A stretch of DNA of 60,073 nucleotides from Anaerolineales bacterium (GCA_016928575.1 JAFGKK010000092.1:1-60073); one strand, 5' to 3'. Positions 46,857-56,996 are shown, counted from the first letter of the stretch. Translations and numbers: made by a program. Notes: generated by a model from the letters alone, not told the origin.

Positions 46857-48358
46857 CCCGAATTCTCCGTTTGCGAGGGGGGTTCGTCCGCGATGCCAAA
46901 CCAGGAATGGCGTTCGGAAAAATCCACCCGGTCCAGGACGAGATGAAGCAGGTTGCGGGTGAAGAGAATCGCCGTGAACATGCTGACCAGCACGCCGACG
47001 GCCAGGGTGATCGCAAAGCCCTTGACGATGCTCGCGCCGAACGTGCCGCCGAACCAGATCAGGATCAGGCAGGTGATCAGGGTGGAGATGTTCGAATCCC
47101 GGATCGACGGCCAGGCCCGGGAGAAGCCCATGTCCACCGCTTCGCGCAGAACCTTTCCGGAACGCAATTCCTCCTTCATCCGCTCGAAGATCAGGACATT
47201 GGCGTCGACGGCCATCCCGACCGAGAGGATGAACCCGGCGATGCCGGGCAGGCTGAAGGTGACCGGGATCAGGCGGTAGATCGTCAAACTCGAAAAAGCG
47301 TACAGCACGAGCGCCACATCGGCCAGCGCTCCGGGCAGCCGGTAGTAGAGCAGCATGAACAGCACGACCGCGAGCAGACCGATGGCGCCCGCGGTCAGCG
47401 AACGGCGGAGGGAATCCTGTCCGAGGGTCGGCCCGATGATCTGTTCGCGGACGATTTTCAACGGGACGGGCATGGCGCCGTAGGAGAGGAGAATCGCCAA
47501 CTGCTTGGCTTCGGCGGCGGTGAATTGCCCGGAGATCGTTCCGCTGCCTCCCAGGATCGGTTCCGAAACCGTCGGGCAGGAAATCACCTTTTTATCGAGC
47601 ACGATCGCCAGATACCAGCCGACATGGTTGGTCGTGTATTCGGCGAATTTCTTAGCGCCCTCGTCGGTCAGCAGGAAGTCCACGCTTGGTTGCCCGGTGG
47701 GATCCATCCCGACTTCGGCCCTTTGCAGGTCCGCGCCGGTCATGATGGTGTGGTAGACCGTACCCGGAACGGCGGTGGGAGCCAGGGAGGGTGTCGGCGG
47801 CAGGACCGGGCCGGATCCCGCTCCCTCCTCCGTCGCGATGACGACGAAGCTGAAGGTGGGGGTGACGGTGGGAATCGGGGTGATGGTCAGGGTCGGCGTG
47901 AACACCGCGGTCGGCGCGCCGCTCTCAGCCGCGGCCGGATCCGAGGACGTCAGGTAGTCGGTGGCGATGGTGGTGTCGGCTTCGATCAGGAATTCGGTGG
48001 CCACGAATTCCAAAAGGCCCGTGTTCTGGATAAGCTTGCGGGCTTCCTCCGGATTGTCGTAGCCGGGCAATTCGACGACGATTCTGCGCGGCAGGGAAAC
48101 CTGCACGACGGCCTCACTGACCCCGAGCGCGTTCACGCGGTTGTCGATCACATTCGCGGCGACTTCCATGGAATTCTCGGGGACGGCTTGGTCCGCCGGC
48201 AAATCGGCCTCGAGCAGGATTTGCAGGCCGCCCTGTAAATCCAGGCCTTGGCGGATGCGGGTTTCCTGGCCGAAGATCAGTATGTTTTGGGGGATGTTGA
48301 CGACCAGGATCGCCACGAACATGATCCCGACGATCATCCAGGTGAAGAACCGGCTCAT
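46853..48358 (-). CDS. secD: Protein translocase subunit SecD
   Basis: A 501-aa SecD. It starts MSRFFTWM with a membrane helix, then RQGLDLQGGLQILLEAD, the first periplasmic domain, and the C-terminal six-helix block with VGMAVDANVLIFERMKEELRSGK. Between about residues 145 and 215 there is a Pro/Thr/Val-rich low-complexity insertion that splits the periplasmic domain and is absent from E. coli SecD. GGAGG lies 7 nt before the ATG at 48358; the longer in-frame TTG would start inside that ribosome site. First gene of secD-secF. Confidence 0.96.
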   Translation of the reverse strand: MSRFFTWMIVGIMFVAILVVNIPQNILIFGQETRIRQGLDLQGGLQILLEADLPADQAVPENSMEVAANVIDNRVNALGVSEAVVQVSLPRRIVVELPGYDNPEEARKLIQNTGLLEFVATEFLIEADTTIATDYLTSSDPAAAESGAPTAVFTPTLTITPIPTVTPTFSFVVIATEEGAGSGPVLPPTPSLAPTAVPGTVYHTIMTGADLQRAEVGMDPTGQPSVDFLLTDEGAKKFAEYTTNHVGWYLAIVLDKKVISCPTVSEPILGGSGTISGQFTAAEAKQLAILLSYGAMPVPLKIVREQIIGPTLGQDSLRRSLTAGAIGLLAVVLFMLLYYRLPGALADVALVLYAFSSLTIYRLIPVTFSLPGIAGFILSVGMAVDANVLIFERMKEELRSGKVLREAVDMGFSRAWPSIRDSNISTLITCLILIWFGGTFGASIVKGFAITLAVGVLVSMFTAILFTRNLLHLVLDRVDFSERHSWFGIADEPPSQTENSG

Positions 48359-48431
48359 CCGTGCAACCTCCAAACAGCAAAATATCTGCCCGGGCGCAAC
48401 CGCCTGTCAACCCTGGAGGCAGACTCGGACA

Positions 48432-49271
48432 TTATATCACCCGCGGGCGTTTCTTCCCGCCGCCCCGCCAAGCCGCCATCAAGCCGGGAAGATCCGCCGC
48501 CGTCCAAGTCGGCCGGATTCGGCTGTTCCGCAATTCCTTCCGCCGCGTGACCCCGGTCAGGACCAGGATGCTTTTCAGCCCGGCGTTTTGAGCGCCCAGG
48601 ATGTCCGTTTCCAACCGGTCGCCAACCACGGCGATCCGCGCCTTGGGGAGCCCCAGCCGCCGCACGGCGATCCGCAGGATCGCCGGCGACGGTTTGCCGA
48701 TGATTTTCGGCCGCGCGCCGGTGGCCGCGGCGAGCGCCGCCAAGATCGCACCGTTGCCGTGGGCGATTCCCCGCTCCGTGGGGAAGGTGACGTCGCCGTT
48801 GGTGCCGATGAAGGCCGCGCCGTTGCGGATGGTGATCGTGGCGCAGGCGAGTTTGTTCCAGGAAAGGCCGCGGTCCATTCCACAGACGACGTATTCTGCG
48901 TCGACCGAATCGGCGCCGGCGACGCGCAATCCGGCCGACTCCACCGCCCGGATCAACCCTTCCTCCCCGATCACAAACGCCTTCTCCCCGGGCCGAGCAG
49001 TCCGCTGTAAATAGTCCGCGGTGGCCGTGGCCGAAGTGAGAATCTGATCCTCGCCGACCGGCGCGCCAAGCCGTTCGAGTTTCTGCCTGTAGCTGACGGG
49101 GGTTCGGCTGGCATTGTTGGTGGCCAGGATGAAGCGGATGCCTTGTTCGTTGAGGAAACGGAAGAAATCCTGGAGCCCCGGGAGGGCGGTCTCGCCCTGC
49201 CACAGGACTCCGTCCATGTCGAGGATCAATCCGCGCAGGAACGAGAGCGGGACGCGTTTCGCCGGAGGCAT
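48432..49271 (-). CDS. HAD-IIA family phosphatase (NagD-like)
   Basis: A 279-aa haloacid-dehalogenase hydrolase of the NagD/PGP class. Motif I is DMDGVLW (D18, D20), motif II is ATNNASRTP, motif III has the KIIGKPSP lysine and motif IV is VVGDRLETDI. Family members hydrolyse small phosphates such as 4-nitrophenyl phosphate, nucleotides or glycerol phosphate; the substrate here is unknown. It is 15 bp downstream of clpP on the same strand and is probably the third gene of the tig-clpP operon. Confidence 0.92.
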   Translation of the reverse strand: MPPAKRVPLSFLRGLILDMDGVLWQGETALPGLQDFFRFLNEQGIRFILATNNASRTPVSYRQKLERLGAPVGEDQILTSATATADYLQRTARPGEKAFVIGEEGLIRAVESAGLRVAGADSVDAEYVVCGMDRGLSWNKLACATITIRNGAAFIGTNGDVTFPTERGIAHGNGAILAALAAATGARPKIIGKPSPAILRIAVRRLGLPKARIAVVGDRLETDILGAQNAGLKSILVLTGVTRRKELRNSRIRPTWTAADLPGLMAAWRGGGKKRPRVI

Positions 49272-49286
49272 GGGAGTGGAAGGCGG

Positions 49287-49937
49287 CTACTTCGCAGCCT
49301 TGCCCGACTCCTCGGAGGAATCCATGGTCATCACTTTGTCCACGAACCCGTATTTGACAGCCGCCGAAGCGTCCAGGTAAAAATCGCGGTCGGTGTCCCG
49401 CTCGATCACATCGAGGGACTGGCCGGTGTGTTTGACCAGGATCTGGTTCAGCGCGCCGCGCAGCCGCAGGATTTCCTTGGCTGCGATCTCCACGTCGGTC
49501 GCCTGACCCTGCGCACCGCCGAGCGGTTGGTGCACATGGATGGTGGCGTGTGGCAGGGCATAGCGGAATCCTTTGGTCCCGGCCGCCAGCAGGACCGTGC
49601 CGAAAGAGGCGGTCACCCCGATCGCATAGGTGTAAATCGGATTGGTCGCCTGGATCTGCTGCATCGTGTCGTAGATCGCCAGCCCGGCGTACACCTGCCC
49701 GCCCGGACTGTTGATGTACATGTGGATCGGCCGTTCGGAATCCTCGTGGTTGAGGAACAGCAGCTGGGCGACGATCAGGTTGGCGACCATGTCGCTGATC
49801 GGTGTCCCGACAAAAATGATCCGTTCCTTCAACAGCAACGAGAAAATGTCGTAGGAACGCTCGCCGCGGGCGTTGGATTCGACGATGTGGGGGACGATGA
49901 TCGGAATGCCTTCCAAAGACGGCGTGCGGTTGTTCAT
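49287..49937 (-). CDS. clpP: ATP-dependent Clp protease proteolytic subunit
   Basis: A 216-aa ClpP with catalytic S111 (TASFG), H136 (HVHQPLGG) and D185 ([10 protein letters not shown]) in place. The usual GQAASMG reads GVTASFG, and MIHQP reads IHVHQP, so it is a somewhat divergent but probably active ClpP. It forms the tetradecameric chamber used with ClpX or ClpC, neither of which is in the window. GGGAGG precedes the ATG. It follows tig by 25 bp, the common tig-clpP order. Confidence 0.95.
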   Translation of the reverse strand: MNNRTPSLEGIPIIVPHIVESNARGERSYDIFSLLLKERIIFVGTPISDMVANLIVAQLLFLNHEDSERPIHMYINSPGGQVYAGLAIYDTMQQIQATNPIYTYAIGVTASFGTVLLAAGTKGFRYALPHATIHVHQPLGGAQGQATDVEIAAKEILRLRGALNQILVKHTGQSLDVIERDTDRDFYLDASAAVKYGFVDKVMTMDSSEESGKAAK

Positions 49938-49962
49938 GGGGATCCTCCCAGGGAGACAAATG

Positions 49963-51291
49963 TCAGGATTCGGGCAGCTCGGGCGCCGAGCCTTTGCCGA
50001 TCGCCACGACGCGCTGGACGATCAGGCGCGACATGACGTCGTTGGAGGCCAACCGGCGAAAGGTGTCCTCGACGGAGGGGTTGTTTTTCGTTTTTCCCGG
50101 GCTTTGGGCGTAAAGGGATTGATACATCTTGAGCTTGGCCTCGACCGCTGCGTCGGACGGTTCCAGTTTCTCACGCTTCACTAACTCGGTCAGCAGCAGG
50201 CGCCGGATAAGCTTCCGGCGGGCGTTGGGTTCCAGTTGCTTGCGCAGACCGTCCAGCCCTTCGGGAAGCGTCCGCAGGTAAACCTCCAGAGAGGCCCGGC
50301 GCTGCTCAAGGCGGCGGCCTAGGGTTTGGATTTCGTCGTCGATCTCCTCCTCAAGGAGCGCCGGCGGGAAGACGATGTTCGCCCCTTCCACCATCTTGTC
50401 GATGACGGCGTCGGCGTATTCCTCCTCCTTGGATTCCTCGGCCTGCATCTTCAGCCGCTTGCGGACTTCCTCGCGGAGTTCCTCGACCGTGGCGAACACG
50501 CTCACCGACTGAACCAAGTCGTCGTTCCATTCGGGGATTTTTCGGATCTTCACCCCCAGGCACCTGACGGTGATCTGCGCCTGCAAGCCCTTCAACCGGG
50601 CGATCGGAAACGTGTCCGGAAAGCGGATGGAGACCGTGCGGGTTTCCCCTTCGCGGATCCCGACCAGCTCCGGGCCGGCGCCTGGGAACATCCCGCCCAG
50701 GTTGTCGTCCAGTTCCAGATCCTGCGGGTTGGTTTCGCCGTCGATCTCCAGCGGCTGGATCTTCCCGTTTTCGGCAAGGATCCCCGCCTGGACGTCCGCC
50801 GAAAGAACATCCCCCTTCTGCGCCGGCCTCTCGACCGGCATCAGGATGGATTGCGGCTGGCGCAATTCGTCCATCGCCTTCTCCACGTCCTCCTCGGAGA
50901 CGGCGGGCTCTTCGTAGGGCACGCGGACGGAGCGGTAATCGCGGATCTCGACGACCGGCTGGGTCGGAACCAGGAATTCCAGCGTGAGCGGGTCGCGGGA
51001 GACGATCCGATGCATTCTCCCCGCCGCCGAGGGCTCGATCTTCTGCTCCTCCAGAACCCGGCGGTAAACCTCGGGGCCGAGCGCATCGAGCGCTTCGTCG
51101 AGGATCGCCTCCTCGCCCCAGACCTGCAGAATCCGGGAGTAGGGCGCTTTGCCTTTGCGGAAACCGGGCAGGTTTTTCTTCTCCGAAAGACGCCGGGCGG
51201 CCTTTTGCATGGCGGATTCGACGGCGGACGGATCGAGTTCGACCGTGACCACGGCCTCGCAGGATTCTTTTTGGTCAACCTGGATCTTCAT
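49963..51291 (-). CDS. tig: Trigger factor
   Basis: A 442-aa ribosome-associated chaperone. The N-terminal ribosome-binding domain carries the [11 protein letters not shown] form of the FRxGxxP signature; a middle FKBP-like peptidyl-prolyl isomerase domain (about 150-245) and a long helical C-terminal domain follow. It binds nascent chains at the tunnel exit. First gene of tig-clpP-HAD. The ATG has only a weak ribosome site. tRNA-Leu lies about 70 bp upstream on the same strand. Confidence 0.95.
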   Translation of the reverse strand: MKIQVDQKESCEAVVTVELDPSAVESAMQKAARRLSEKKNLPGFRKGKAPYSRILQVWGEEAILDEALDALGPEVYRRVLEEQKIEPSAAGRMHRIVSRDPLTLEFLVPTQPVVEIRDYRSVRVPYEEPAVSEEDVEKAMDELRQPQSILMPVERPAQKGDVLSADVQAGILAENGKIQPLEIDGETNPQDLELDDNLGGMFPGAGPELVGIREGETRTVSIRFPDTFPIARLKGLQAQITVRCLGVKIRKIPEWNDDLVQSVSVFATVEELREEVRKRLKMQAEESKEEEYADAVIDKMVEGANIVFPPALLEEEIDDEIQTLGRRLEQRRASLEVYLRTLPEGLDGLRKQLEPNARRKLIRRLLLTELVKREKLEPSDAAVEAKLKMYQSLYAQSPGKTKNNPSVEDTFRRLASNDVMSRLIVQRVVAIGKGSAPELPES

Positions 51292-51358
51292 GAAAGCGTT
51301 TTCCTTCCTCGGGAGAAAGATGCCGCGGACTCGCCGGCCGGAGACGGCGCGGACGGTG

Positions 51359-51440
51359 TGGGGAAGGAGGGAATTGAACCCTCACGCCTTGCGGCACATG
51401 ATCCTAAGTCATGCCTGTCTGCCAGTTCCAGCACTTCCCC
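51359..51440 (-). tRNA. tRNA-Leu (UAG)
   Basis: The minus strand folds as a class II tRNA of 82 nt without CCA. The acceptor stem GGGGAAG (51440-51434) pairs with CTTCCCC (51366-51360) and the discriminator is A. The anticodon stem CATGA/TCATG holds CTTAGGA, giving anticodon UAG (Leu CUN). It has a long variable arm and a T-arm AGGGTTCAATTCCCT. The 3' CCA is not encoded, unlike tRNA-Lys in this window. Confidence 0.95.
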
Positions 51441-51579
51441 GGCCCCGCGATTATAGCGCGGGGGGGAAAATCCTGGAAGATGCGTTGACACGCCCCGACG
51501 CATCCCGTATCATTCCCCCGCCGGAATCCCATTCCCCCGCGCGTTTCCGACTCCGCCATCCCATCCTTGCGAGGTGATC

Positions 51580-54120
51580 GTGAAAAAGACTCCTGGCACC
51601 GTCCGAAAAGTGGATATCGACCGCGAGGTCCAGCAATCCTACCTGGATTACGCGATGAGCGTCATCGTGGCGCGGGCTCTGCCGGACGCCCGCGACGGGT
51701 TGAAGCCCGTTCAGCGCCGGATCCTCTACGCCATGAACGACATGAGCCTCGCCCCGTCCGGCGGCTACAAAAAATCCGCCCGTATCGTCGGGGAAGTGCT
51801 CGGCAAATACCATCCGCACGGCGATATGGCGGTCTATGAAAGCATGGCGCGCATGGCCCAGGATTTCTCCATGCGCTACATGCTGGTGGACGGACAGGGG
51901 AACTTCGGGTCGGTCGACGGAGATCCGCCGGCGGCCATGCGCTACACCGAAGCCCGGCTGGCCCCGATTTCGGTGGAAATCCTTTCCGATCTGGAGAAGG
52001 ACACGGTCCGTTACGCTTCGAATTTCGACGGATCGCTGCAGGAGCCGGACGTCCTGCCGGCGGCGGTGCCGAACCTGCTGGTCAACGGCGCCACCGGAAT
52101 CGCGGTCGGCATGGCCACTTCCATCCCGCCCCACAACCTGGGGGAGGTGTGCGATGCGCTCGTGTTCATGCTCCGCTCGTGGAGCCGGCTGGAGGAGATT
52201 TCGGTCGGGGAACTCACCCGGCACATCACCGGACCGGATTTTCCGACCGGCGGATTGATTCTCGATCCGGCCGGGAGCGAGGAGGGCCTTTCCGCGGCCT
52301 ACGGATCCGGCCGCGGACGAATAACCGTCCGGGCGCGGACCCACGTCGAGGAGACCACCCGCGGACGGTCGCGGATCCTCATCACCGAGCTCCCCTACCA
52401 GGTCAACAAATCCGCCTTGCTCGAACGGATCGCCGACCTGGTGCGGACCGGCGCGGTCGAGGGAATCTCGGATTTGCGGGACGAATCCGACCGCCGCGGA
52501 ATGCGGGTGGTGATCGACTTAATGCGCACTTCGGACGCCCGGCAGGTCCTGCGCAGCCTGTACAAGAAAACCCCCATGGAAACGACCTTCAGCGTCAACC
52601 TGCTGGCGCTGGTGAACAACGAGCCGCGGATGCTGACGCTGAAGCAGGCCCTGCGCGTGTTCCTCGACCACCGCCTGGAGGTGATCCGCAAGCGGAGCGC
52701 GTACGATCTGGAACGTGCCAGGGAACGGGCCCACATCCTCGAGGGATTGCGCACGGCGCTGAAGCACCTCGACGAGGTCATCCGGCTCATCCGCGGGGCG
52801 CGCGACGCCGACGAGGCGCGGGCGAAACTGCGGAAGCGCTTCAGGCTGAGCGAGCTCCAAGCCACGGCCATCCTCGATATGCCCCTCCGGCGGCTGGCCG
52901 CCCTTGAGCGCGAGAAGATCGAATTGGAATATAAAGAGAAGAAAGCCCTGATCGTACAGCTTGAAAAAATCCTCGCTTCGCCGAAGCTTCTGCGGCAGGT
53001 CCTGATCGACGATCTCCAGAGGGTGAAGAAGCAATACGCCGACCCGCGGCGAAGCATCATCGTCCGGGGGTGGGAATCCGAAAAGGAGGCCCCGGTGACG
53101 GCGGAGGCGGCCGCGCCGGCGACCGAATCGTGGGTGGTGCTATTGCGGGGCGGCGAGATCTCGCGGATAGCGGGGGTGAAGCCGCCGCTGTCATTCGCCA
53201 AACGGCCGCCGAGATTCGTCCTGCGCGCCGGATCGCGGGATATCCTCTACCTGTTCACGGAAAAGGGGCGCTCCGCCTCGATCCCGGTCCACACCATTCC
53301 CGCCCGCGAGGATCCGGCCGGCGGAGTCCCCTTCTCCACCCTGTGCGCACTCGAACCCCCCAGCCGGGTGATCGCCGGACTGGCAGTGACGCCGGCCGAT
53401 TTGCAAGGCGCGGAGGATCCCCGCTCAATCCTGCTGGCCACGCGCAAGGGGATGCTGAAGAAAACCTCGGGCCGAGAGCTTCCGGGCTCCTCCTCGCAGG
53501 TTCTGCAGGCAATGAAAGTAGCACCGGAGGATACGGTCGGCTGGGCGCTGGTCCTCTCCGGCAAGGATGATATTCTTTTGGCCACCAGCGCCGGACGGAG
53601 CATCCGCTTCCGCGAAGAAGAGATCCGCCCCACCGGCTGGGGGGCCGCCGGGGTGATGGGAATCCGGATCACCCGGCCGGACGAACGCGTTGTCGCTGCG
53701 GCGGCGCCCGCCGGGAAGGAAGATCTGTTGCTGGTCTCGGCGGGAGGACAGGCGAAGCGAACGCCCGTCCTCCAATATCCCGTCCAGGCGAGGTACGGAG
53801 TTGGAGTAGCGACCTGGAAAAGCGGCGCGAAAACGGAGTTGTTGGGCGGGTTTTCGGCGGCGCCGCAGGATAAGCTGGCGTTGATCTGGAAGGATGGGCA
53901 GACCCGCGTCGTCGCGCTGGAGGACATCCCCAGGCGCGGTCGGCCCGGAGCAGGCAAATTGATTCTGCCGCGCAAAACCTCCGGTGCGTTGGAAGCGGTA
54001 ATCCCCATCCGGATGAAAGCGCCTCCCGTTCCGAAAAAAGCCAAACCGCAGAAGCCGAAAAAAGGCCGCCGGAAACCGGCGAAAAAAACCTCGCCCAGCA
54101 GGAAGAAGAAGAGGAAGTGA
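51580..54120 (+). CDS. Type IIA topoisomerase subunit A (GyrA/ParC family)
   Basis: An 846-aa protein. The breakage-reunion domain has [34 protein letters not shown] and the catalytic tyrosine in [10 protein letters not shown] (about residue 125), then the tower and coiled-coil regions. A C-terminal beta-pinwheel follows, but no QRRGGRG GyrA-box could be found, so it may be a ParC-like or a gyrase with weak wrapping. It ends in a 28-residue Lys/Pro-rich tail. The GTG at 51580 is preferred because GAGG lies 5 nt upstream (another GTG is at 51574). No subunit B gene is adjacent. Confidence 0.92.
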   Translation: MKKTPGTVRKVDIDREVQQSYLDYAMSVIVARALPDARDGLKPVQRRILYAMNDMSLAPSGGYKKSARIVGEVLGKYHPHGDMAVYESMARMAQDFSMRYMLVDGQGNFGSVDGDPPAAMRYTEARLAPISVEILSDLEKDTVRYASNFDGSLQEPDVLPAAVPNLLVNGATGIAVGMATSIPPHNLGEVCDALVFMLRSWSRLEEISVGELTRHITGPDFPTGGLILDPAGSEEGLSAAYGSGRGRITVRARTHVEETTRGRSRILITELPYQVNKSALLERIADLVRTGAVEGISDLRDESDRRGMRVVIDLMRTSDARQVLRSLYKKTPMETTFSVNLLALVNNEPRMLTLKQALRVFLDHRLEVIRKRSAYDLERARERAHILEGLRTALKHLDEVIRLIRGARDADEARAKLRKRFRLSELQATAILDMPLRRLAALEREKIELEYKEKKALIVQLEKILASPKLLRQVLIDDLQRVKKQYADPRRSIIVRGWESEKEAPVTAEAAAPATESWVVLLRGGEISRIAGVKPPLSFAKRPPRFVLRAGSRDILYLFTEKGRSASIPVHTIPAREDPAGGVPFSTLCALEPPSRVIAGLAVTPADLQGAEDPRSILLATRKGMLKKTSGRELPGSSSQVLQAMKVAPEDTVGWALVLSGKDDILLATSAGRSIRFREEEIRPTGWGAAGVMGIRITRPDERVVAAAAPAGKEDLLLVSAGGQAKRTPVLQYPVQARYGVGVATWKSGAKTELLGGFSAAPQDKLALIWKDGQTRVVALEDIPRRGRPGAGKLILPRKTSGALEAVIPIRMKAPPVPKKAKPQKPKKGRRKPAKKTSPSRKKKRK

Positions 54121-54172
54121 CAGGAGCCGTCGAATCCGGCATGGGGGAATGACAGGCCGGGAGCGGACGAAA

Positions 54173-55579
54173 ATGCCAGCCGACATCCTCGAGATCGTAC
54201 AACGCTATATCCGGCGCAAAGCCCTCTTCGACCCGGGAGGGCGGATTCTTGCCGCAGTGTCCGGGGGAGCGGACAGCCTATGCCTGTTGCTGGTGCTGGA
54301 CCGCCTCGGCTACCCGCTTCACATCGCCCACTTCGATCACGGATTGAGGCCGGAAAGCGGGGCGGAAGCCGATACGGTCCGCCGCACCGCCGAATCCCTG
54401 GGGATTCCCTTTACGCTCGGCCGGGGAGACGTCCGTCGGCATGCCGAAGAGAAGCGGATGAATCTGGAGGAAGCGGCCCGCGGATTGCGCTACGAATTCC
54501 TTAACCGCACAGGACGGGAAATTCAGGCCGCGGTGATCGCCGTCGGACACACCATGGACGATCAGGCCGAGACGGTTCTATTGCATCTTCTCCGCGGAAG
54601 CGGAATCCGGGGCTTGGGCGGCATTCGGCCCGTCGCATCGGTTCCGGGGCGGCCGGGGGAGTCCCTGCGAATCGTCCGTCCACTGTTGTGCCTGACGCAC
54701 CGCCAAACGACGGATTATTGCCGCGCCGAAGGGTGGGTCCCCCTGGAGGATTCCAGCAATCTGGATCCGGCCTTCACCCGCAACAGGATCCGATTGGAGT
54801 TGCTGCCGCTGTTGAAAACCTACAACGGTTCGGTTGTGGAGCGGCTGTTCCGGCTTTCCGAAATCGCCCAGGATCAGGAGGACTACCTCGACCGGGCGAC
54901 GGAGGAAATTTGGAGGCGGTCGGCGTCCATCCGGGATGCAGGGGTCGTCCGCATTCCGCGTTCCGTTTTTGCGGACGCCCATCCCGCGCTTCAACAAGCG
55001 CTGGTGCGCCGCGCCGTTCATGAGTTGAGGGGGAAGCTTGCGGATCTGGCGCACCGGCATGTCGAACAAGCCGTTGCGTTTCAGCGGAGTCCGAGCGCCT
55101 CGCGCCGAATAGATTTGGCGTTGGGCGTAAAGGTTTCGGTGGAAGCCGGGGATTTGGTTTTTCGGGCGGAACCCGCCGCGCCGTCGGAACCGGATTGGGA
55201 CGGATCGGAGCTTCCCATTCCGGGATCCATTTCCACTAGGGCTCCCGATTGGACCTTTGATGTTTCCTTGGGAGAGGGAGAATCCTGCTCCGCTCCTGAT
55301 CCGTGGACGGTGTGGCTCGATGCCGGGCGGCTGAAGCCGCCGTTGACGCTGCGCAGAAGACGGGCGGGGGATAGATTCTCGCCGGCGGGAATGCCCGGCC
55401 CCGTAAAATTGAACGATTTCCTGGCTTCCCATCACCTTGGGTTGGGCGAGCGCGACCGGTGGCCGTTGGTTTGTGACGCCGATGGCATTATCTGGATCCC
55501 GGGTTTTCGGTTGAAAGCGGAAGTTGGTTCGTCTGCAGGGAGTCCGAAATCAATCAGAATTCATGTGGAAAGAAGCTAG
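54173..55579 (+). CDS. tilS: tRNA(Ile)-lysidine synthetase TilS
   Basis: A 468-aa PP-loop enzyme with SGGADS (30-35), followed by HFDHGLRPES and GHTMDDQAETVLLHLLRGSG, all typical of TilS. The C-terminal domains (about 220-468) include the TilS substrate-binding and LRRRRAGDRFSPAGMPGPVKLNDFL region. It converts C34 of the CAU-anticodon tRNA-Ile to lysidine, letting it read AUA. The ATG at 54173 follows GGGAG; an earlier ATG at 54149 lacks spacing. Notably, AUA is also the likely start codon of the gene at 43329. Confidence 0.94.
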   Translation: MPADILEIVQRYIRRKALFDPGGRILAAVSGGADSLCLLLVLDRLGYPLHIAHFDHGLRPESGAEADTVRRTAESLGIPFTLGRGDVRRHAEEKRMNLEEAARGLRYEFLNRTGREIQAAVIAVGHTMDDQAETVLLHLLRGSGIRGLGGIRPVASVPGRPGESLRIVRPLLCLTHRQTTDYCRAEGWVPLEDSSNLDPAFTRNRIRLELLPLLKTYNGSVVERLFRLSEIAQDQEDYLDRATEEIWRRSASIRDAGVVRIPRSVFADAHPALQQALVRRAVHELRGKLADLAHRHVEQAVAFQRSPSASRRIDLALGVKVSVEAGDLVFRAEPAAPSEPDWDGSELPIPGSISTRAPDWTFDVSLGEGESCSAPDPWTVWLDAGRLKPPLTLRRRRAGDRFSPAGMPGPVKLNDFLASHHLGLGERDRWPLVCDADGIIWIPGFRLKAEVGSSAGSPKSIRIHVERS

Positions 55580-55965
55580 GCAAACGCTTGTCAAGAAACG
55601 AGGTGCTTCCTCAGGCTTTTTATTTCCATGCAAAAATCGTGTAAAAGAGGCATCTACTCAGCTTCTCCCTCATCCGCCCTCCCGTCGCTTTCCCTCGCTT
55701 TCACTTGCTCCGCTCGGGACAGGCCCTCGGGACAGGCGCTCCGGGACAGGTTCGGGCACCTTTCCCGAATTTGCGCCGGGACCGGCTTCCCAGCCCCGCA
55801 AAAGCGAAAGAAAGAAATTCCTTTCAGCCATCAATCTCGAGAGATGGACTGGGAGAACTTGTCCCGGACTGCAGGGACGGGAGGATGGGATGAGGGGGAA
55901 AAGAAAACCGATTTTCTTCCTATAAATAACGGCCTTGTGGAAGGGTAAAGAAGACTGTAATGACG
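55580..55965. other. Intergenic region with short direct repeats
   Basis: About 385 bp with no credible gene. It contains three near-direct copies of C(T/G)CxGGACAGG (CTCGGGACAGG, CTCGGGACAGG and CTCCGGGACAGG, 55713-55751). A weak GAGG/CCTC hairpin followed by T5 near 55600-55622 could end tilS, but it is poor. Confidence 0.4.
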
Positions 55966-56009
55966 AAAAAAACCGGGGTGCGAATTCTGCCCAATCCGTC
56001 ACCCCGGTT
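55966..56009 (-). terminator. Intrinsic terminator of the zinc-ribbon/H1-like gene
   Basis: AACCGGGGTG (55971-55980) pairs with CACCCCGGTT (56000-56009), a 10-bp stem with a 19-nt loop. On the minus strand the stem is followed by a T-run (A-run 55966-55972 on the plus strand). It lies about 55 bp after the stop of the gene at 56064. Confidence 0.75.
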
Positions 56010-56063
56010 TGGTATACCGCGCTGTCCCGAAGGATCGATCCTTCAATAAGGTGTTTTTCCGCC

Positions 56064-56651
56064 TTACTTTCTCTTTTTCTTCGCAGCCTTTTTTGCGGTT
56101 TTCTTGGTGGCCTTCTTGGCGGTTTTCTTAACCTTTTTGGCGGATTTCTTGGCGATCTTCTTGGCGGCCTTTTTGACGGTCTTCTTTGCTGTTTTCTTTG
56201 TGGTTTTCTTTGCGGATTTCTTTGCGGGTTTCTTAGCACGCTTGACCGGCTTCTTGGCGGCTTTCTTCGCCTTCTTGGCGGGTTCCGGCGGACCCGCCGG
56301 TTCTTCGAAAGCCGGGAGCTCTATCACAGGTGCCGGCACAGGCTCGGGAGCCGGTTCCGGAGCAGTCGGTTCGACTGTCGGAAAAGGAGCAGGTATGTCT
56401 GTCATAGGCTTCTGGTCCTCCTGAATGGGTAGACTGCGAATGGGGGCCGGAGAGGCGGACGGGGCACTTGCGGGTGCATGATGGCGCAATTGATCCACGG
56501 GAATTTTCAGCGCCCTGCGGCACCGTGGACAGTATTCCACGTGGTGCCTGGCCTGTGTGGCGTCCGCGGCGGCGAGGGCAGACGCCACCGTATCGGGACT
56601 CATCTGAAATGCCCAGCTGCAGTATTGACATCTCCAAGAAAACGCGGACAT
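56064..56651 (-). CDS. Zinc-ribbon protein with histone H1-like Lys/Ala tail
   Basis: A 195-aa protein in three parts. An N-terminal treble-clef or zinc-ribbon-like head has CxxC at C8-C11 and CPRC at C41-C44. A Pro/Ala/Glu-rich linker (about 57-122) follows. The tail, from about residue 123, is a run of AKK, KKAAKK and KKTAKK units of the histone H1 / Hc1-like type. The tail should bind DNA or RNA without sequence specificity; the head may bind a protein or nucleic acid. The ATG at 56651 follows AGGAGG by 5 nt. The monocistronic gene ends at a terminator. No homologue with the same head is known to me. Confidence 0.8.
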   Translation of the reverse strand: MSAFSWRCQYCSWAFQMSPDTVASALAAADATQARHHVEYCPRCRRALKIPVDQLRHHAPASAPSASPAPIRSLPIQEDQKPMTDIPAPFPTVEPTAPEPAPEPVPAPVIELPAFEEPAGPPEPAKKAKKAAKKPVKRAKKPAKKSAKKTTKKTAKKTVKKAAKKIAKKSAKKVKKTAKKATKKTAKKAAKKKRK

Positions 56652-56947
56652 CAATGCCTCCTATTCTTTTCCAATATACACAAAATTACCAGAAATGCAA
56701 ATCCGGCCGAGCACGATCCGCTTCCCCTTTGATCTCGGCGGTCGAACCATGCCGGCAGGCGGGATTGCCCCGGATCACGCCGCCCGCAGGCCTCGGAAGG
56801 AAATCGGGGATGGTACCTCTCGGAAATGCGCCAGGACCCGCATGAAGAAAATCCGGCTCCTGCCGCCGGGTGGAGGGGTGGTGGGAACGCGGTAGAGCGC
56901 GCCAATGGCTCCGGATATACGAGAGCCAAGGTGGGGATCAAAAAACC

Positions 56948-56967
56948 ACCGGATTTATCCGGTTTTC
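56948..56967 (+). terminator. Small intrinsic-terminator-like hairpin
   Basis: ACCGGA (56948-56953), loop TTTA, TCCGGT (56958-56963), then TTT (56964-56966). The stem is only 6 bp and the T-run is short, so it is weak. It lies immediately upstream of the sod promoter and may shield it from upstream transcription. Confidence 0.4.
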
Positions 56968-56996
56968 TTGACAAGCCATTTGATGAAAGCTACAAT
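56968..56996 (+). promoter_or_regulatory. Near-consensus promoter of sod
   Basis: TTGACA (56968-56973), a 17-nt spacer and TACAAT (56991-56996) form a near-perfect sigma70-type promoter. A transcript start near 57003 gives a leader of about 70 nt before the sod ATG at 57073. The rest of the 418-bp gap (56655-57072) holds no recognised gene. Confidence 0.8.

Noticed and set aside
46871-48238. 455-aa plus-strand ORF opposite secD
   Set aside because: Shadow of secD on the other strand; low-complexity Arg/Gln/Asp/Gly composition and no ribosome site.
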